Assembly (NCBI RefSeq): GCF_000833025.1
Contig: NZ_CP010817.1
Location: forward strand, 3,720,001 to 3,784,000
Direction: 5' to 3'
Origin: Myroides profundi
GTDB taxonomy: Bacteria; Bacteroidota; Bacteroidia; Flavobacteriales; Flavobacteriaceae
DNA length: 64,000 bases
The notes under the pieces were generated by a model. The model ran no database searches and was not told the origin of the DNA. It saw only the letters and a list, made by a program, of their open reading frames with translations. Below are positions 8,217 to 18,300 of the stretch, in pieces; position 1 is the stretch's first letter; each line of letters opens with the position of its first letter. The position numbers and the translations under genes are program-made.

Positions 8217-8515
8217 TAAAGTTGTCTTTTTATTGGCCCTGTAATATTCTCAATATCCTCCTTGTGCTTCTCTACTTCATTCTGAATATCCTTCATAGGA
8301 TTAATATCTATATCGAAGGTCTCTGTTATATCTTTTTTAATACCAGACTCTTCTGCGCTTTTATTGATTTCGTGTTTGATATCGTTTGTTGCATTCTTTA
8401 ACTGAGCCATAAACTTACCAAAGGTACGTGCCATCTCTGGAACCTTATCAGAACCAAACAACATTAAAATTATAATAATGATGAAAAATATTTCACCCCC
8501 TCCGATTCCAAACAT
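8216..8515 (-). CDS. tatA: Twin-arginine translocase subunit TatA/TatE family
   Basis: The 99-residue protein has a single N-terminal membrane helix (FFIIIIILMLFG), the conserved Phe-Gly hinge, and an amphipathic helix (KVPEMARTFGKFMAQLK), followed by a charged tail: the standard TatA plan. TatA forms the pore that lets folded Tat substrates cross the inner membrane. TatC is not in this window. A -7-like box, TAGATTTG, is on the minus strand at 8545-8552. It is cotranscribed with the PAP2 gene. Confidence 0.9.
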   Translation of the reverse strand: MFGIGGGEIFFIIIIILMLFGSDKVPEMARTFGKFMAQLKNATNDIKHEINKSAEESGIKKDITETFDIDINPMKDIQNEVEKHKEDIENITGPIKRQL

Positions 8516-8602
8516 AAATATTCGTTTTTCTATTTATAAGATTACAAATCTACGAAGTTTATTAAATTCTCACATAGATTTTATCTAAAACCATTTGTTA
8601 AA

Positions 8603-9364
8603 CTATTCTATCTTAGTCTGCTTAACCTCTAGATTTAACTTCTCATGAATCAACTCTATAAACTCTAGCGCTAATTCTCCTGTTCTACTAGCGACTTTCT
8701 TTTCGTCTACTATATTTGTATTCAGAATAGAAGTCATCAGCTCATCTGTTGCCACATAATAAGCAAAACCGTTGACATAGTCTTTAGGGATACTGTAATC
8801 CTTCGTTAACTTCTCAGGACTCATATAGACTAAGAATTTATCCTTACGTCCTTCTTGTCTTTCATAAGCTAGTGCTTTCTTCAGCATCTTAGTACGTCCC
8901 GAGATCATATTCACTATCGCATCTACAGAGATCAGCCCACTACCCGTAGTTGCTGTGTATAACTTACGTTCCGCTGGAGTACGTATCTTAGTCCCTTTAG
9001 GGATTAGCCCTAGAGACTCTGAAGTAATCTTCGTGATGACGATCTCGTCTAGTTCATAATAGAGTGAATTAGGCTCTAGTGGTATTAAAATAATATCTCT
9101 CTTTAAATCTATATCATCTAACTGATGTCTATATCCTAGAAAAAAAGCTCCTGAGAACATAATCGTATCGTTCTCCTGTGCCTTCAGTTTAAAATATCCT
9201 CCAGGTGCAGTCATAGTAGACTCCCCTGTATTAATATTCGCTACGTATACCCCATCTAATCTCTTCGTTCTAGACACTATCTTACCATCTACCATCTTTC
9301 TTTCTTGTGCAAAAACAACAGAAAAGTTCAATATTAATAGAAAGGCTATAAATATTCTCATCAT
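8603..9364 (-). CDS. CarboxypepD_reg-like secreted protein, paralogue 4 of 4
   Basis: A signal peptide (cleaved after about residue 19, VFAQ) leads into a carboxypeptidase regulatory-like beta-sandwich (about residues 25-110, starting VDGKIVSRTKRLDG) and a C-terminal region shared with the three genes upstream: LDEIVITKI, TPAERKLYTATTG, MISGRTKMLKKALAYE and YVNGFAYYVATDEL. Function is unknown; the family is exported and common in Bacteroidota. Each copy has its own gap and probably its own transcript. This is the most distal copy in the direction of transcription. Confidence 0.8.
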   Translation of the reverse strand: MMRIFIAFLLILNFSVVFAQERKMVDGKIVSRTKRLDGVYVANINTGESTMTAPGGYFKLKAQENDTIMFSGAFFLGYRHQLDDIDLKRDIILIPLEPNSLYYELDEIVITKITSESLGLIPKGTKIRTPAERKLYTATTGSGLISVDAIVNMISGRTKMLKKALAYERQEGRKDKFLVYMSPEKLTKDYSIPKDYVNGFAYYVATDELMTSILNTNIVDEKKVASRTGELALEFIELIHEKLNLEVKQTKIE

Positions 9365-9534
9365 TCCTTAATTATAGTTGTAAAAATATTCCATTCTATA
9401 GGATACACAAATTTTACCCTCGCAAACTTATGTTAAATATAATCTTCTCTCCCTTATCACTATCTCTTCCACTGACTAATAACAATACTTGTCTCTTAAG
9501 TAATACACTCTAAATCATCACGGTTCTAATCGAT

Positions 9535-10278
9535 CTATTCAAGTTCTTTAAAAGGCCTGTCCTTAATAACCTCTAAGAAGTCGACTGCTAAAGGAGCAAT
9601 CACCGTTTCTAAATAAGTAGTATCTACAGGCGTTACCTTTAGCGCTTCCTTTACCTTCTCATCGTTCACAGCATAAAGAGCAAAACTCTCTACATAGTCA
9701 TAAGGTATCTTATATTTATCAACCAAAAGTTCATCACTTACATGGTCTAAAAACTTATCTGCTCTAAACCCTGCTCGCTCATAGACTAGCGCTTTCTTAA
9801 GCATCTTAGTCCTTCCGTTGAGCATATTGATTAAAGGCGCGATAAGTCCAGAAGTAGCATAAGCTAGCTGTCGTTCCATAGGACTAGGTCCTTTAGACTT
9901 ATAAGTATATTTAGGATATGGAGACTTATTCTTTTTCGTAACGACTATTTCGTCCAATACCTCTCCTGTCGTATTTCTCTCTAAAGAAAACAGAACAAGG
10001 TCTCTATTTATATCTACTTCATTAATTATATACACGTGTAATAGGTATGATAAACTAACGAATCTCAACGTATCATTCACTTCCCCTTTCACACTAAAGT
10101 AGCCTTTATCATCAGAGAACTCAGAAATCCCTTTCGAAGTATTAATGACCAATACTTCATCTCTATCTCCTTCTCTAAAAAGAATTTTTCCATTCAATGT
10201 TTTTAAACCTTCTTGAGCTAATACAAGCTCTCCCAAAAGAAGAGTTACTATAATGGCAATGTATTTTATATTCTTCAT
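9535..10278 (-). CDS. CarboxypepD_reg-like secreted protein, paralogue 3 of 4
   Basis: The 247-residue protein has a signal peptide ending near VLAQ, a regulatory-like beta-sandwich (LNGKILFREGDRDEVLVINT), then the shared tail: LDEIVVTKK, SPMERQLAYATSG, NMLNGRTKMLKKALVYER, YDYVESFALYAVND. It is the most divergent copy: the KxxTPAERKL segment became KGPSPMERQL. Function is unknown. The conserved tail outside the beta-sandwich suggests one specialised family rather than four unrelated uses of a common fold. Confidence 0.8.
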   Translation of the reverse strand: MKNIKYIAIIVTLLLGELVLAQEGLKTLNGKILFREGDRDEVLVINTSKGISEFSDDKGYFSVKGEVNDTLRFVSLSYLLHVYIINEVDINRDLVLFSLERNTTGEVLDEIVVTKKNKSPYPKYTYKSKGPSPMERQLAYATSGLIAPLINMLNGRTKMLKKALVYERAGFRADKFLDHVSDELLVDKYKIPYDYVESFALYAVNDEKVKEALKVTPVDTTYLETVIAPLAVDFLEVIKDRPFKELE

Positions 10279-10540
10279 ATACTAGTTTATAAAGTGTTCA
10301 CTCTTAAGCAAGCAAAGCATTGATCTACTCTCCTAACATGCCTAAAACTCAAAATAAGTATTCAATAAAACTTCCATCTAACCACCCCCATCTATCTCTA
10401 TTACCTCAATGCCACCCCACGCTACTTCAGTCTCTAATAACTCAGAGGTAATAAAGAGAAGAGAAGTTACACCTCCTCTATTCTTTTAGAACTAGCAAAT
10501 AATACAATACTAGGAAGAAATATAAGTAAGTTATAATAGA

Positions 10541-11278
10541 TTATTCTATCTTCGTTTTGACCATTTCTAAAAAGTCTAACACTACAGGTGCTATCATTCT
10601 TTCTAAGAACTTTGTGTCTATCACAGTAGCATTCACGATATCTTTTATCTCTTCTCTAGATACAGCATAGTATGCAAAGCTCTCTACATAATCAGGTGGT
10701 ATCTTATAATACTCAACTAATCTTTCTTCATCTATCACTCTTAATAGTTTATTGACCCTAAAGCCTTCTCTCTCATACGCGAGATTCTTCTTAAGCATGG
10801 CAGTCCTACCTGATAACAAATTCACTAGTGGATCTAATATTCCAGTGGTAGCAGTCCTCAGCTTTCGTTCTGCGGGGGTATATCTCTTGGTATACTTATT
10901 CGTAAAGCCTAGTGCGCCAGCATCTATCTTAGTGATCAGAATCTCGTTTAATCTCGTGCTTAAATCAGGCAAGGGTTCTAATGGGAATAAGAGAACACCT
11001 CTTTTAGTATCTCCTTCTGCTACGATATAAGTATACTCTATGTGATATACGCTACTAAATCGTATAGTATCTCGTGGCTCTCCATATATCTCAAAATAAC
11101 CTTTCTTATCCGCTAATGTCGTTTTGTCTCTATTGATATTAGTGACCACAGTCCCATCTAACTCTCCTCCACGAGTGACTAGCTTACCACTTATCATCCC
11201 GCCTTGTTCTTGAGCCCAAGCATGTCCTATCCCTGCTAACAATAGCAATAAAGTCAATAACTTCTGAATTACATTCAT
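10541..11278 (-). CDS. CarboxypepD_reg-like secreted protein, paralogue 2 of 4
   Basis: The frame is open from 11323, but the Met at 11278 (MNVIQKLLTLLLLLAGIGHA) is chosen because it starts a clean signal peptide ending HAWAQ; the longer form adds 15 residues that would spoil it. The mature part has the beta-sandwich and the family tail (LNEILITKIDAGALGFTNK, TPAERKLRTATTG, LLSGRTAMLKKNLAYER, YVESFAYYAVS). It is closest to paralogue 1, sharing the ALGFT-KYTKRYTPAERKL stretch almost exactly, so these two probably reflect a recent duplication. Confidence 0.8.
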   Translation of the reverse strand: MNVIQKLLTLLLLLAGIGHAWAQEQGGMISGKLVTRGGELDGTVVTNINRDKTTLADKKGYFEIYGEPRDTIRFSSVYHIEYTYIVAEGDTKRGVLLFPLEPLPDLSTRLNEILITKIDAGALGFTNKYTKRYTPAERKLRTATTGILDPLVNLLSGRTAMLKKNLAYEREGFRVNKLLRVIDEERLVEYYKIPPDYVESFAYYAVSREEIKDIVNATVIDTKFLERMIAPVVLDFLEMVKTKIE

Positions 11279-11361
11279 TATAATACTTCTATTTATCAGA
11301 AGATAATATTCTACAATAACCACCTTATTTATACAATCCTAAATAAGGCATATTATACCTA

Positions 11362-12114
11362 TTATATTTCTTCTCCTTTTTTATTTTTAATCATTTCTAA
11401 AAACTCAAACACCACAGGCGTTAGATCTCTTTCTAATTCTTTTAGATCAACTATTGTAGCATTAAGCAAATCTTTGATTCCTTCTTTTGTTACTGCATAA
11501 TACGCAAATCCTTCTACATAATCTACAGGTATCTGATAATAATCTACTAATCGCTCATTCGTAATTGTCTCTAACAGCTTCTCTACTCTGTGGTCTGTCT
11601 TCTCATAAGCTAGGTTCTTCTTTAGCATACTCATTCTCCCTGACAACATATTGATAAAGGGGTCTACTGGGATCATTCCTCCCCCAGTTTTAGCAGTTCT
11701 AAGCTTGCGTTCTGCAGGAGTATACCTCCTTGTATACTTATCTGTAAAGCCTAGTGCATCACTATCTATCTTCGTGATGACAATCTCGTCAAGTCTATTG
11801 ATACTGTATAGAGGTTCTAGAGGAAATAGCACAGGGCTACGCTTGATATCAAATTCGTTGACTACATACTGATATTCTGTATGATTAGGGCTGATAAATC
11901 TTATCGTATCATTAACGTGACTACGGATAGAGAAATACCCTTTGTTATCAGATAGTACAGAAATCTCTTTTGAAGTATTTAGAATAACTATTCCTTCAAA
12001 TATTCCGTCTCTAGTCACAATCTTTCCATTAAGAACGGATGGGGAGTCCTGAGCAAAACAAATACTGCTTATCATAAGCAGGATTATACTCAAGGCGTTT
12101 TGAGCATGGTTCAT
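11362..12114 (-). CDS. CarboxypepD_reg-like secreted protein, paralogue 1 of 4
   Basis: This 250-residue protein has a signal peptide (cleaved near CFAQ), a regulatory-like beta-sandwich (VLNGKIVTRDGIFEGIVILN) and the family tail (LDEIVITKIDSDALGFTDKY, TPAERKLRTAKTGGG, MLSGRMSMLKKNLAYE, YVEGFAYYAVTKEGI). It is first in the direction of transcription and diverges from pepE across a short gap holding a perfect 10-bp inverted repeat. Function is unknown. Confidence 0.8.
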   Translation of the reverse strand: MNHAQNALSIILLMISSICFAQDSPSVLNGKIVTRDGIFEGIVILNTSKEISVLSDNKGYFSIRSHVNDTIRFISPNHTEYQYVVNEFDIKRSPVLFPLEPLYSINRLDEIVITKIDSDALGFTDKYTRRYTPAERKLRTAKTGGGMIPVDPFINMLSGRMSMLKKNLAYEKTDHRVEKLLETITNERLVDYYQIPVDYVEGFAYYAVTKEGIKDLLNATIVDLKELERDLTPVVFEFLEMIKNKKGEEI

Positions 12115-12135
12115 GATAGTGTTTTTTAGTTAGGT

Positions 12136-12165
12136 GAACATTTGCAGGTGAAAAGGCAAATGTTC
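12136..12165. promoter_or_regulatory. Perfect 10-bp inverted repeat between paralogue 1 and pepE
   Basis: GAACATTTGC at 12136-12145 and GCAAATGTTC at 12156-12165 are exact inverse complements around a 10-bp loop. The repeat lies in the 90-bp gap between divergent genes, so it may be an operator; as RNA it would form a stable hairpin in the pepE leader. Confidence 0.5.
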
Positions 12166-12204
12166 TATTTAAACGACTTATTTTTACAAAAATTATTTAT
12201 CCAC

Positions 12205-12912
12205 ATGAAAAATCTAATTATTGCGAGTACTTCTACCATATATAATGGAACTTATCTAGAGTACTTATTACCAACTTTAAAAGAACATTTTAAGAACATA
12301 TCTACTTTATTGTTTATCCCTTATGCACGTCCAGGAGGCATCACGCATGATCAATATACAGAAAAAGTAAGAACCGCTTTTGCTACTATCAATATTGATG
12401 TCAAAGGAATACATGAGTACACTAACCCTGTAGAAGCTGTACAACAAGCAGAGGGAATCTTCACAGGAGGAGGAAACACCTTCTTATTGGTACAACAACT
12501 CTATAAAAACAATGTTCTTAATACGGTAATAGATGTAGTAAATAATGGAACTCCATATCTAGGATGTAGTGCAGGAAGTAATATCTGTGGGCTTACAATG
12601 GAAACGACTAATGATATGCCTATCGTATACCCACCTTCATTCAAGACATTTGGTTTTGTACCCTTTAATCTAAACCCTCATTATCTAGATCCGATCGAAG
12701 GCTCTACTCACATGGGAGAAACCAGAGAAACACGTATCAATGAGTTCCACGCTTTTAATACACAACCTGTAGTAGGACTTAGAGAAGGTAGTTGGTTAGA
12801 AGTAAAAGGAGACCAAATCACGCTAAAAGGTGAATTAGACGCTAGAATATTTGAACAAAATAAAGAAGCTTACGAAGTAAAAACGAATACAGACTTAAGC
12901 CATCTTAACTAA
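12205..12912 (+). CDS. pepE: Peptidase E (alpha-aspartyl dipeptidase, family S51)
   Basis: The frame opens at 12142, but the Met at 12205 (MKNLIIASTSTIYNG) is the likely start because family members begin there and the 21 preceding residues would span the inverted repeat. The 235-residue protein has the nucleophile elbow GCSAGSNI with the catalytic Ser, the FTGGGNTF motif, and NPHYLDP: the S51 layout. PepE cleaves Asp-X dipeptides in the cytoplasm. It is monocistronic and ends at a strong terminator. Confidence 0.88.
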   Translation: MKNLIIASTSTIYNGTYLEYLLPTLKEHFKNISTLLFIPYARPGGITHDQYTEKVRTAFATINIDVKGIHEYTNPVEAVQQAEGIFTGGGNTFLLVQQLYKNNVLNTVIDVVNNGTPYLGCSAGSNICGLTMETTNDMPIVYPPSFKTFGFVPFNLNPHYLDPIEGSTHMGETRETRINEFHAFNTQPVVGLREGSWLEVKGDQITLKGELDARIFEQNKEAYEVKTNTDLSHLN

Positions 12913-12914
12913 AC

Positions 12915-12948
12915 AAAAAAAGCCCTAACAAATGTTAGGGCTTTTTTT
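12915..12948 (+). terminator. Terminator after pepE
   Basis: The stem AGCCCTAACA/TGTTAGGGCT sits between A and T runs directly after the stop codon and just before the end of the opposing tRNA array. Confidence 0.88.
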
Positions 12949-12952
12949 ATAG

Positions 12953-13025
<73 letters not shown>

Positions 13026-13062
13026 AGATGATGTTATTTTAAAACCTACATCGGGTTTATAG

Positions 13063-13135
<73 letters not shown>

Positions 13136-13172
13136 AGACGATGTTATCTTAAAACCTACACCGGGTTTATAG

Positions 13173-13245
<73 letters not shown>

Positions 13246-13282
13246 AGACGATGTTATCTTAAAACCTACACCGGGTTTATAG

Positions 13283-13355
<73 letters not shown>

Positions 13356-13392
13356 AGACGATGTTATTTTAAAACCTACATCAGGTTTGCAG

Positions 13393-13465
<73 letters not shown>

Positions 13466-13476
13466 TTTTGTGGATG

Positions 13477-13509
13477 CAAATATAATGCTATTTTTAATTT
13501 TGATGCAAG
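13477..13509 (-). promoter_or_regulatory. Promoter of the tRNA-Gly array
   Basis: On the minus strand CTTG at 13509-13506 is followed after 21 nt by TATATTTG at 13484-13477. It is the only such promoter seen, so all five tRNAs are probably one precursor transcript. Confidence 0.75.
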
Positions 13510-13675
13510 CATTTTTGTTGATTTTTTTAAAATAATTCTACAACTAAATGTTTTCTATCATAATATCAAATAGATGCAAAAATGAATACCCTATAAAAAA
13601 CACCTTATATAGACGCCATATAAATAATTAAGAAACTTTTAAGTTTGGTTGGTTCGGTAATTACAAAACTAACTG

Positions 13676-13683
13676 TATATTTG
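13676..13683 (+). promoter_or_regulatory. -7 box of the efflux regulator, with nearby GTAATTAC palindrome
   Basis: TATATTTG matches the -7 consensus. The perfect palindrome GTAATTAC at 13657-13664 sits between the -33 and -7 regions, a plausible autoregulatory operator for the MarR/GbsR-type protein encoded next. Confidence 0.6.
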
Positions 13684-13707
13684 CCTCTCTCAAAACATTA
13701 AAGTAAA

Positions 13708-14181
13708 ATGCAATACGACCAAGATTTAGTAGACTTATTCCAAGATTGTTGCGCTCACCATGAACTGGTGCACCATTTCTCACCATTGACTGCACAGATT
13801 TATACATATATTATGTTTAATAATAACAGAGATGGCGTGACTTTTGATGAATTAGTTGAAAAATTAAATGCAAGTAAAAGTTCTGTTTCTACAAGTTTAA
13901 ATCTACTGATCTCAAATAATCAGATTGAGCATTTCAACAAGATTGACGAAAGAAAGAGATACTTCAGACTAAATCCTAACTACATGACTCTTAGATTACA
14001 AATAATCAGGGATGTATTAGAACGCGAGCATGCATTATGTCTTAAAATGCGTAAATTCGTTGAGGAAGGTATTTTAAAAACAGACAATTGCAATAATAAA
14101 GTAGAACTTTATATAGAGCATTTATCAAAAAGTAAAAACCATTTAGCAGATACAATAGAAAAATTAAAAAGTACAAATTAA
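13708..14181 (+). CDS. MarR/GbsR-type winged-helix regulator of the RND efflux operon
   Basis: The 157-residue protein has a MarR-like winged helix-turn-helix: TAQIYTYIMFNN helix, then VTFDELVEKLNASKSSVSTS (recognition helix, about residues 49-68) and a beta-wing DERKRYFRLN, with helical dimerisation ends. Such proteins usually repress a neighbouring transporter and release DNA on ligand binding. It lies 8 bp before the adaptor gene on the same strand, so it is the first gene of the operon and probably autoregulated. Confidence 0.85.
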   Translation: MQYDQDLVDLFQDCCAHHELVHHFSPLTAQIYTYIMFNNNRDGVTFDELVEKLNASKSSVSTSLNLLISNNQIEHFNKIDERKRYFRLNPNYMTLRLQIIRDVLEREHALCLKMRKFVEEGILKTDNCNNKVELYIEHLSKSKNHLADTIEKLKSTN

Positions 14182-14189
14182 GTAATTAT

Positions 14190-15344
14190 ATGAAACGTTA
14201 TTTACAATCGATCACTTTCGCTGCAATCGCTATCACTGTAGCGTCATGCGGAAACAAAGATCAACAACAAGGAGGGCCTCAAGCATTACCTTACAAAGTA
14301 ATCGAAGTACCTACTCAAAATGTAACAGGTTATAAAAACTACCCAACTAACATTCAAGGGAAAGTTGCTAGTAGCGTTCGTGCTAAAATAGCTGGATACA
14401 TTCAAGAAGTTTATGTAGACGAAGGGGCTATCGTTAGAAAAGGACAACCTCTATTCAGACTTGAGACTAACACTTTAAACGAAAGTGCTGATGCAGCTAA
14501 AGCAGCAATCAGAACAGCTGAAGCTCAAGTAAATGTTGCTCAAGTAAACGTTGACAAATTGGTGCCTTTAGTAAACAAAGGGATTATCAGTAAAATCCAG
14601 TTAGAAACTGCTGAAGCTAACTTAGCTAGTGCAAAAAGCCAAGTAGCTAATGCTAAGGCACAACACAAAAGTATAGTTGCTAATATTGACTACGCTGTAG
14701 TAAAAAGCCCTATTGACGGTATTGTAGGACAAATTAACTTCCGTGAAGGAGCACTTGTTAGTCCAAGTGACCCTCAACCATTAACTGTAGTATCAGACGA
14801 CAGTGATGTGTTTGCTTACTTTACTCTTAATGAAAAAGAGTACTTCGATTTCTTAGAGAAAATAGAAGGAAAATCATTAAAAGAAAAATTAAGTCACTTA
14901 CCTACTGTAAAATTACAGTTAGCTAATGGACAAATATATGAGCAAGCAGGAAAGATCGAAACTATCTCAGGGCAGATTAATCCAACTACTGGAACAGTAC
15001 AGTTAAGAGCTGCTTTTAATAACCCTAACAGATTGCTAGCAAATGGTAATAGTGGTACATTATTACTTCCTAATGAATATACTAATGTATTAGTAGTTCC
15101 TGAATCAGCTACATTCGAACAACAAGGTCAAGTATATGTGTATACTGTGGCAAACGATACAGCTAAGGCTACTAAGATCGAAGTAATCGATAGAATCAAT
15201 AAGTTGGCAATCGTAAAAGAAGGTGTCAAAAAAGGAGAAAAAATCATTGGAACTGGATTAGGTACATTACGTAGTGGATCACCAATTACTCCAGTACCAG
15301 AGAAATTTGAAAAAATTAACGAAGACATCAAATCAACATTCTAA
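14190..15344 (+). CDS. RND efflux periplasmic adaptor (membrane-fusion) lipoprotein, AcrA-like
   Basis: A lipoprotein signal peptide ends at Cys20 (VASC). The mature protein has the biotinyl-lipoyl halves (VRAKIAGYIQEVYVDEGAIV and VVKSPIDGIVGQI), an alpha-helical hairpin (about residues 100-165) and the beta-barrel and membrane-proximal domains of AcrA/MexA adaptors; 384 residues is the usual length. It bridges the inner-membrane pump and outer-membrane channel encoded next. It is 3 bp from the pump gene. Confidence 0.93.
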   Translation: MKRYLQSITFAAIAITVASCGNKDQQQGGPQALPYKVIEVPTQNVTGYKNYPTNIQGKVASSVRAKIAGYIQEVYVDEGAIVRKGQPLFRLETNTLNESADAAKAAIRTAEAQVNVAQVNVDKLVPLVNKGIISKIQLETAEANLASAKSQVANAKAQHKSIVANIDYAVVKSPIDGIVGQINFREGALVSPSDPQPLTVVSDDSDVFAYFTLNEKEYFDFLEKIEGKSLKEKLSHLPTVKLQLANGQIYEQAGKIETISGQINPTTGTVQLRAAFNNPNRLLANGNSGTLLLPNEYTNVLVVPESATFEQQGQVYVYTVANDTAKATKIEVIDRINKLAIVKEGVKKGEKIIGTGLGTLRSGSPITPVPEKFEKINEDIKSTF

Positions 15345-15347
15345 AGT

Positions 15348-18300
15348 ATGTTAAAAACATTTATTGAAAGACCTGTACTATCTACAGTTATTTCTATACT
15401 TATAGTAATACTAGGGGTACTGGGCTTAACAGTACTTCCAGTGACGCAATACCCAGATATTGCTCCTCCTACTGTACAGATTGCAGCTTCATATCCTGGA
15501 GCGAATGCTGAGACAGTAATGCAATCTGTAGTTATTCCTATCGAAGAACAGGTGAACGGGGTTGAAAACATGGACTATATTACCTCTACAGCATCGAATG
15601 ATGGTAGTGCTAGTATACAAGTTGTGTTTAAACAAGGAGTTGACCCAGATATCGCTGCTGTAAACGTACAAAACCGTGTGGCACGTGCTACACCACTTTT
15701 ACCTGCAGAGGTAACACGTTCAGGGGTAACTACTCAGAAACAACAAACGAGTGCATTAATGTTCTTGTCTTTCTATTCGACAAGTCCTAACTACGATGCT
15801 ATCTACATCCAAAACTACATGAATATTAACGTTATTCCTGTACTTAAACGTGTAAGTGGTGTTGGAGATGCAACAGCATTTGGTTCTCGTAACTATTCTA
15901 TGCGTATTTGGATTGATCCAGCTAAGATGAAAGCTTATGGATTAGTTCCTTCTGACGTAGTAAGAGTACTAAACGAACAAAGTTTAGAGGCTGCTGCTGG
16001 TCAATTAGGTGAAAACAATGCTGAAGCATTCCAATATGTAATTAAATATAGTGGTAAATATAAAACTCAAGACCAATACGAAAATATCGTAGTAAAGTCA
16101 TTGGGTAATGGACAAGTACTATACCTTAAAGATGTAGCTAAAATAGAATTAGGCGCAATGTCTTACGTAGGTAGTTCTGAACAAAATGGTAACCCTGCAG
16201 TAGCAATGGCTATCTACCAAACACCTGGTTCTAACGCTCAAGAAATTATTCAGAACTTACATACTGAACTTGAGAATATGAAGACTACGTTCCCTGATGG
16301 TATTAACTATACAGTACTGATGGATACGAACGAATTCTTAGATGCATCTATTAGTAAAGTAATCAGTACACTTATAGAAGCATTCTTACTAGTATTCGTA
16401 GTGGTATATATCTTCTTACAGGATTTCCGTTCTACGTTAATTCCTTTGATTGCTGTACCAGTTGCTATTGTAGGTACATTCTTCTTCCTAAGTGTATTCG
16501 GGTTCTCAATTAACTTGTTAACACTGTTTGCTCTTGTACTGGCCATTGGTATTGTGGTAGATGATGCCATCGTAGTGGTAGAGGCCGTGCACGCGAAAAT
16601 GGAAGAGACAGGCCAAGATGCAAAAGAAGCGAGTTTAAACACCATGAGTGAAATCTCAGGTGCTATTATCTCGATTACATTAGTAATGTCTGCTGTATTT
16701 ATACCTGTAACCTTTATTCCAGGTCCTACGGGAGTATTCTATAAGCAGTTTGGTATTACACTTATTGTTGCGATCTTAATCTCGGCTGTTAATGCCTTGA
16801 CATTGAGTCCAGCATTATGTGCTTTATTCTTAAGACAACATGATCACCACGAAGGAAAGAAAAGAAACTTTGTTCAACGCTTCTTTGATGCATTCAACGT
16901 TGCTTTCAACAAATTAACTCACAAATACGGTAACTCATTTAAGTTCTTATTAAAACATAAATGGACTACGTTTGCAATCTTACTTGCGTGTTTAGGTATC
17001 ACATATTATGCTGCTAAAACAATGCCTAGTGGATTCGTACCTAACGAAGACCGTGGATTCATCATGGGTAATATCGAATTACCTGCAGGTGCTTCTCAAG
17101 ACCGTGTAACGAGTTTACAACAACAGTTCTCTAAAGTAGTACAGCAAATCCCAGGAGTAGAAGGGGTAACTATCGTATCAGGATTCTCATTCATCAACGG
17201 ACAAGGTTCTAACTACGGTATGGCGATGATTAAGTTAGATGACTTTAAAGATAGAACTACACCAGAATTAGCTACTGATGCAATCATTGGTAAACTGTTT
17301 GGTATCGCTGCTACACAGTTCCAAGATGCTAGAATGATTTTCTTCCAACCGCCAAGTATACCTGGTTTCGGTATGTCTTCAGGTTTTGAGATGAAATTAT
17401 TAGATAAAACTGGAGGTGCGCTTACTGACTTTGACCAAAAATCAAAAGAGTACTTAGGTGCATTAATGCAACGTCCTGAAATCTTATATGCTCAATCATC
17501 ATTTAATACGAACTATGCTCAGTATGAATTAGATCTTAATATTCCTCGTGCAAAAGAATCAGGAGTATTAGTAAGTGATATTTTCTCTGCTCTTCAAGGG
17601 TATATCGGAGGTATCTATGCAGCTGACTTTACTCGTTTTGGTAAACAATACCGTGTAATGGTACAGTCTTTACCTGAGTACAGATCAGACAAAAATAGCT
17701 TAAACGAGATTTATGTAAGAACTGCTTCAGGAGAAATGGCTCCAGTAACTCAGTTTGTTGATTTGAAAAAAGTATATGGTCCACAGTCAGTGAACCGTTA
17801 TAACTTATTTACATCTTCGAATATCACAGGAGCTCCTAAACCAGGATACAGTTCTGGAGATGCAATTAAAGCGGTACAAGAAGTAGCTGCTCAAACATTG
17901 AGCACTGATTACGGTATTGACTTTACAGGTCTATCTCGTGAAGAGATTAGCTCTGGTAACCAAACTGTGATGATCTTTGCTTTATGTATTATTTTCGTTT
18001 ACTTCTTATTATCTGCTCAGTATGAAAGTTACTTATTACCATTGGCTGTAATCTTATCATTACCTACTGGTATCATGGGAGCGTTCATCGCACAGAAATA
18101 TGCAGGATTAGAAAACAATATTTACTTCCAGATTGCACTGGTGATGCTGGTCGGGCTTCTTGCTAAGAATGCTATTCTTATTGTGGAGTTCGCTTTACAG
18201 AGACGTCAGCATGGAGAGTCGATAGCAGAGTCTGCAATCAACGGTGCTAAAGCTCGTCTAAGACCGATCTTAATGACCTCTTTTGCCTTCATTTTAGGTA

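Noticed and set aside
16307-16645. Antisense ORF of 112 codons inside the RND permease gene
   Set aside because: It lies opposite a strongly conserved membrane segment and has no plausible domain, so it is a complement shadow. The same holds for other antisense ORFs in polA, thiG, thiH, rpsB, tsf and the symporter gene.
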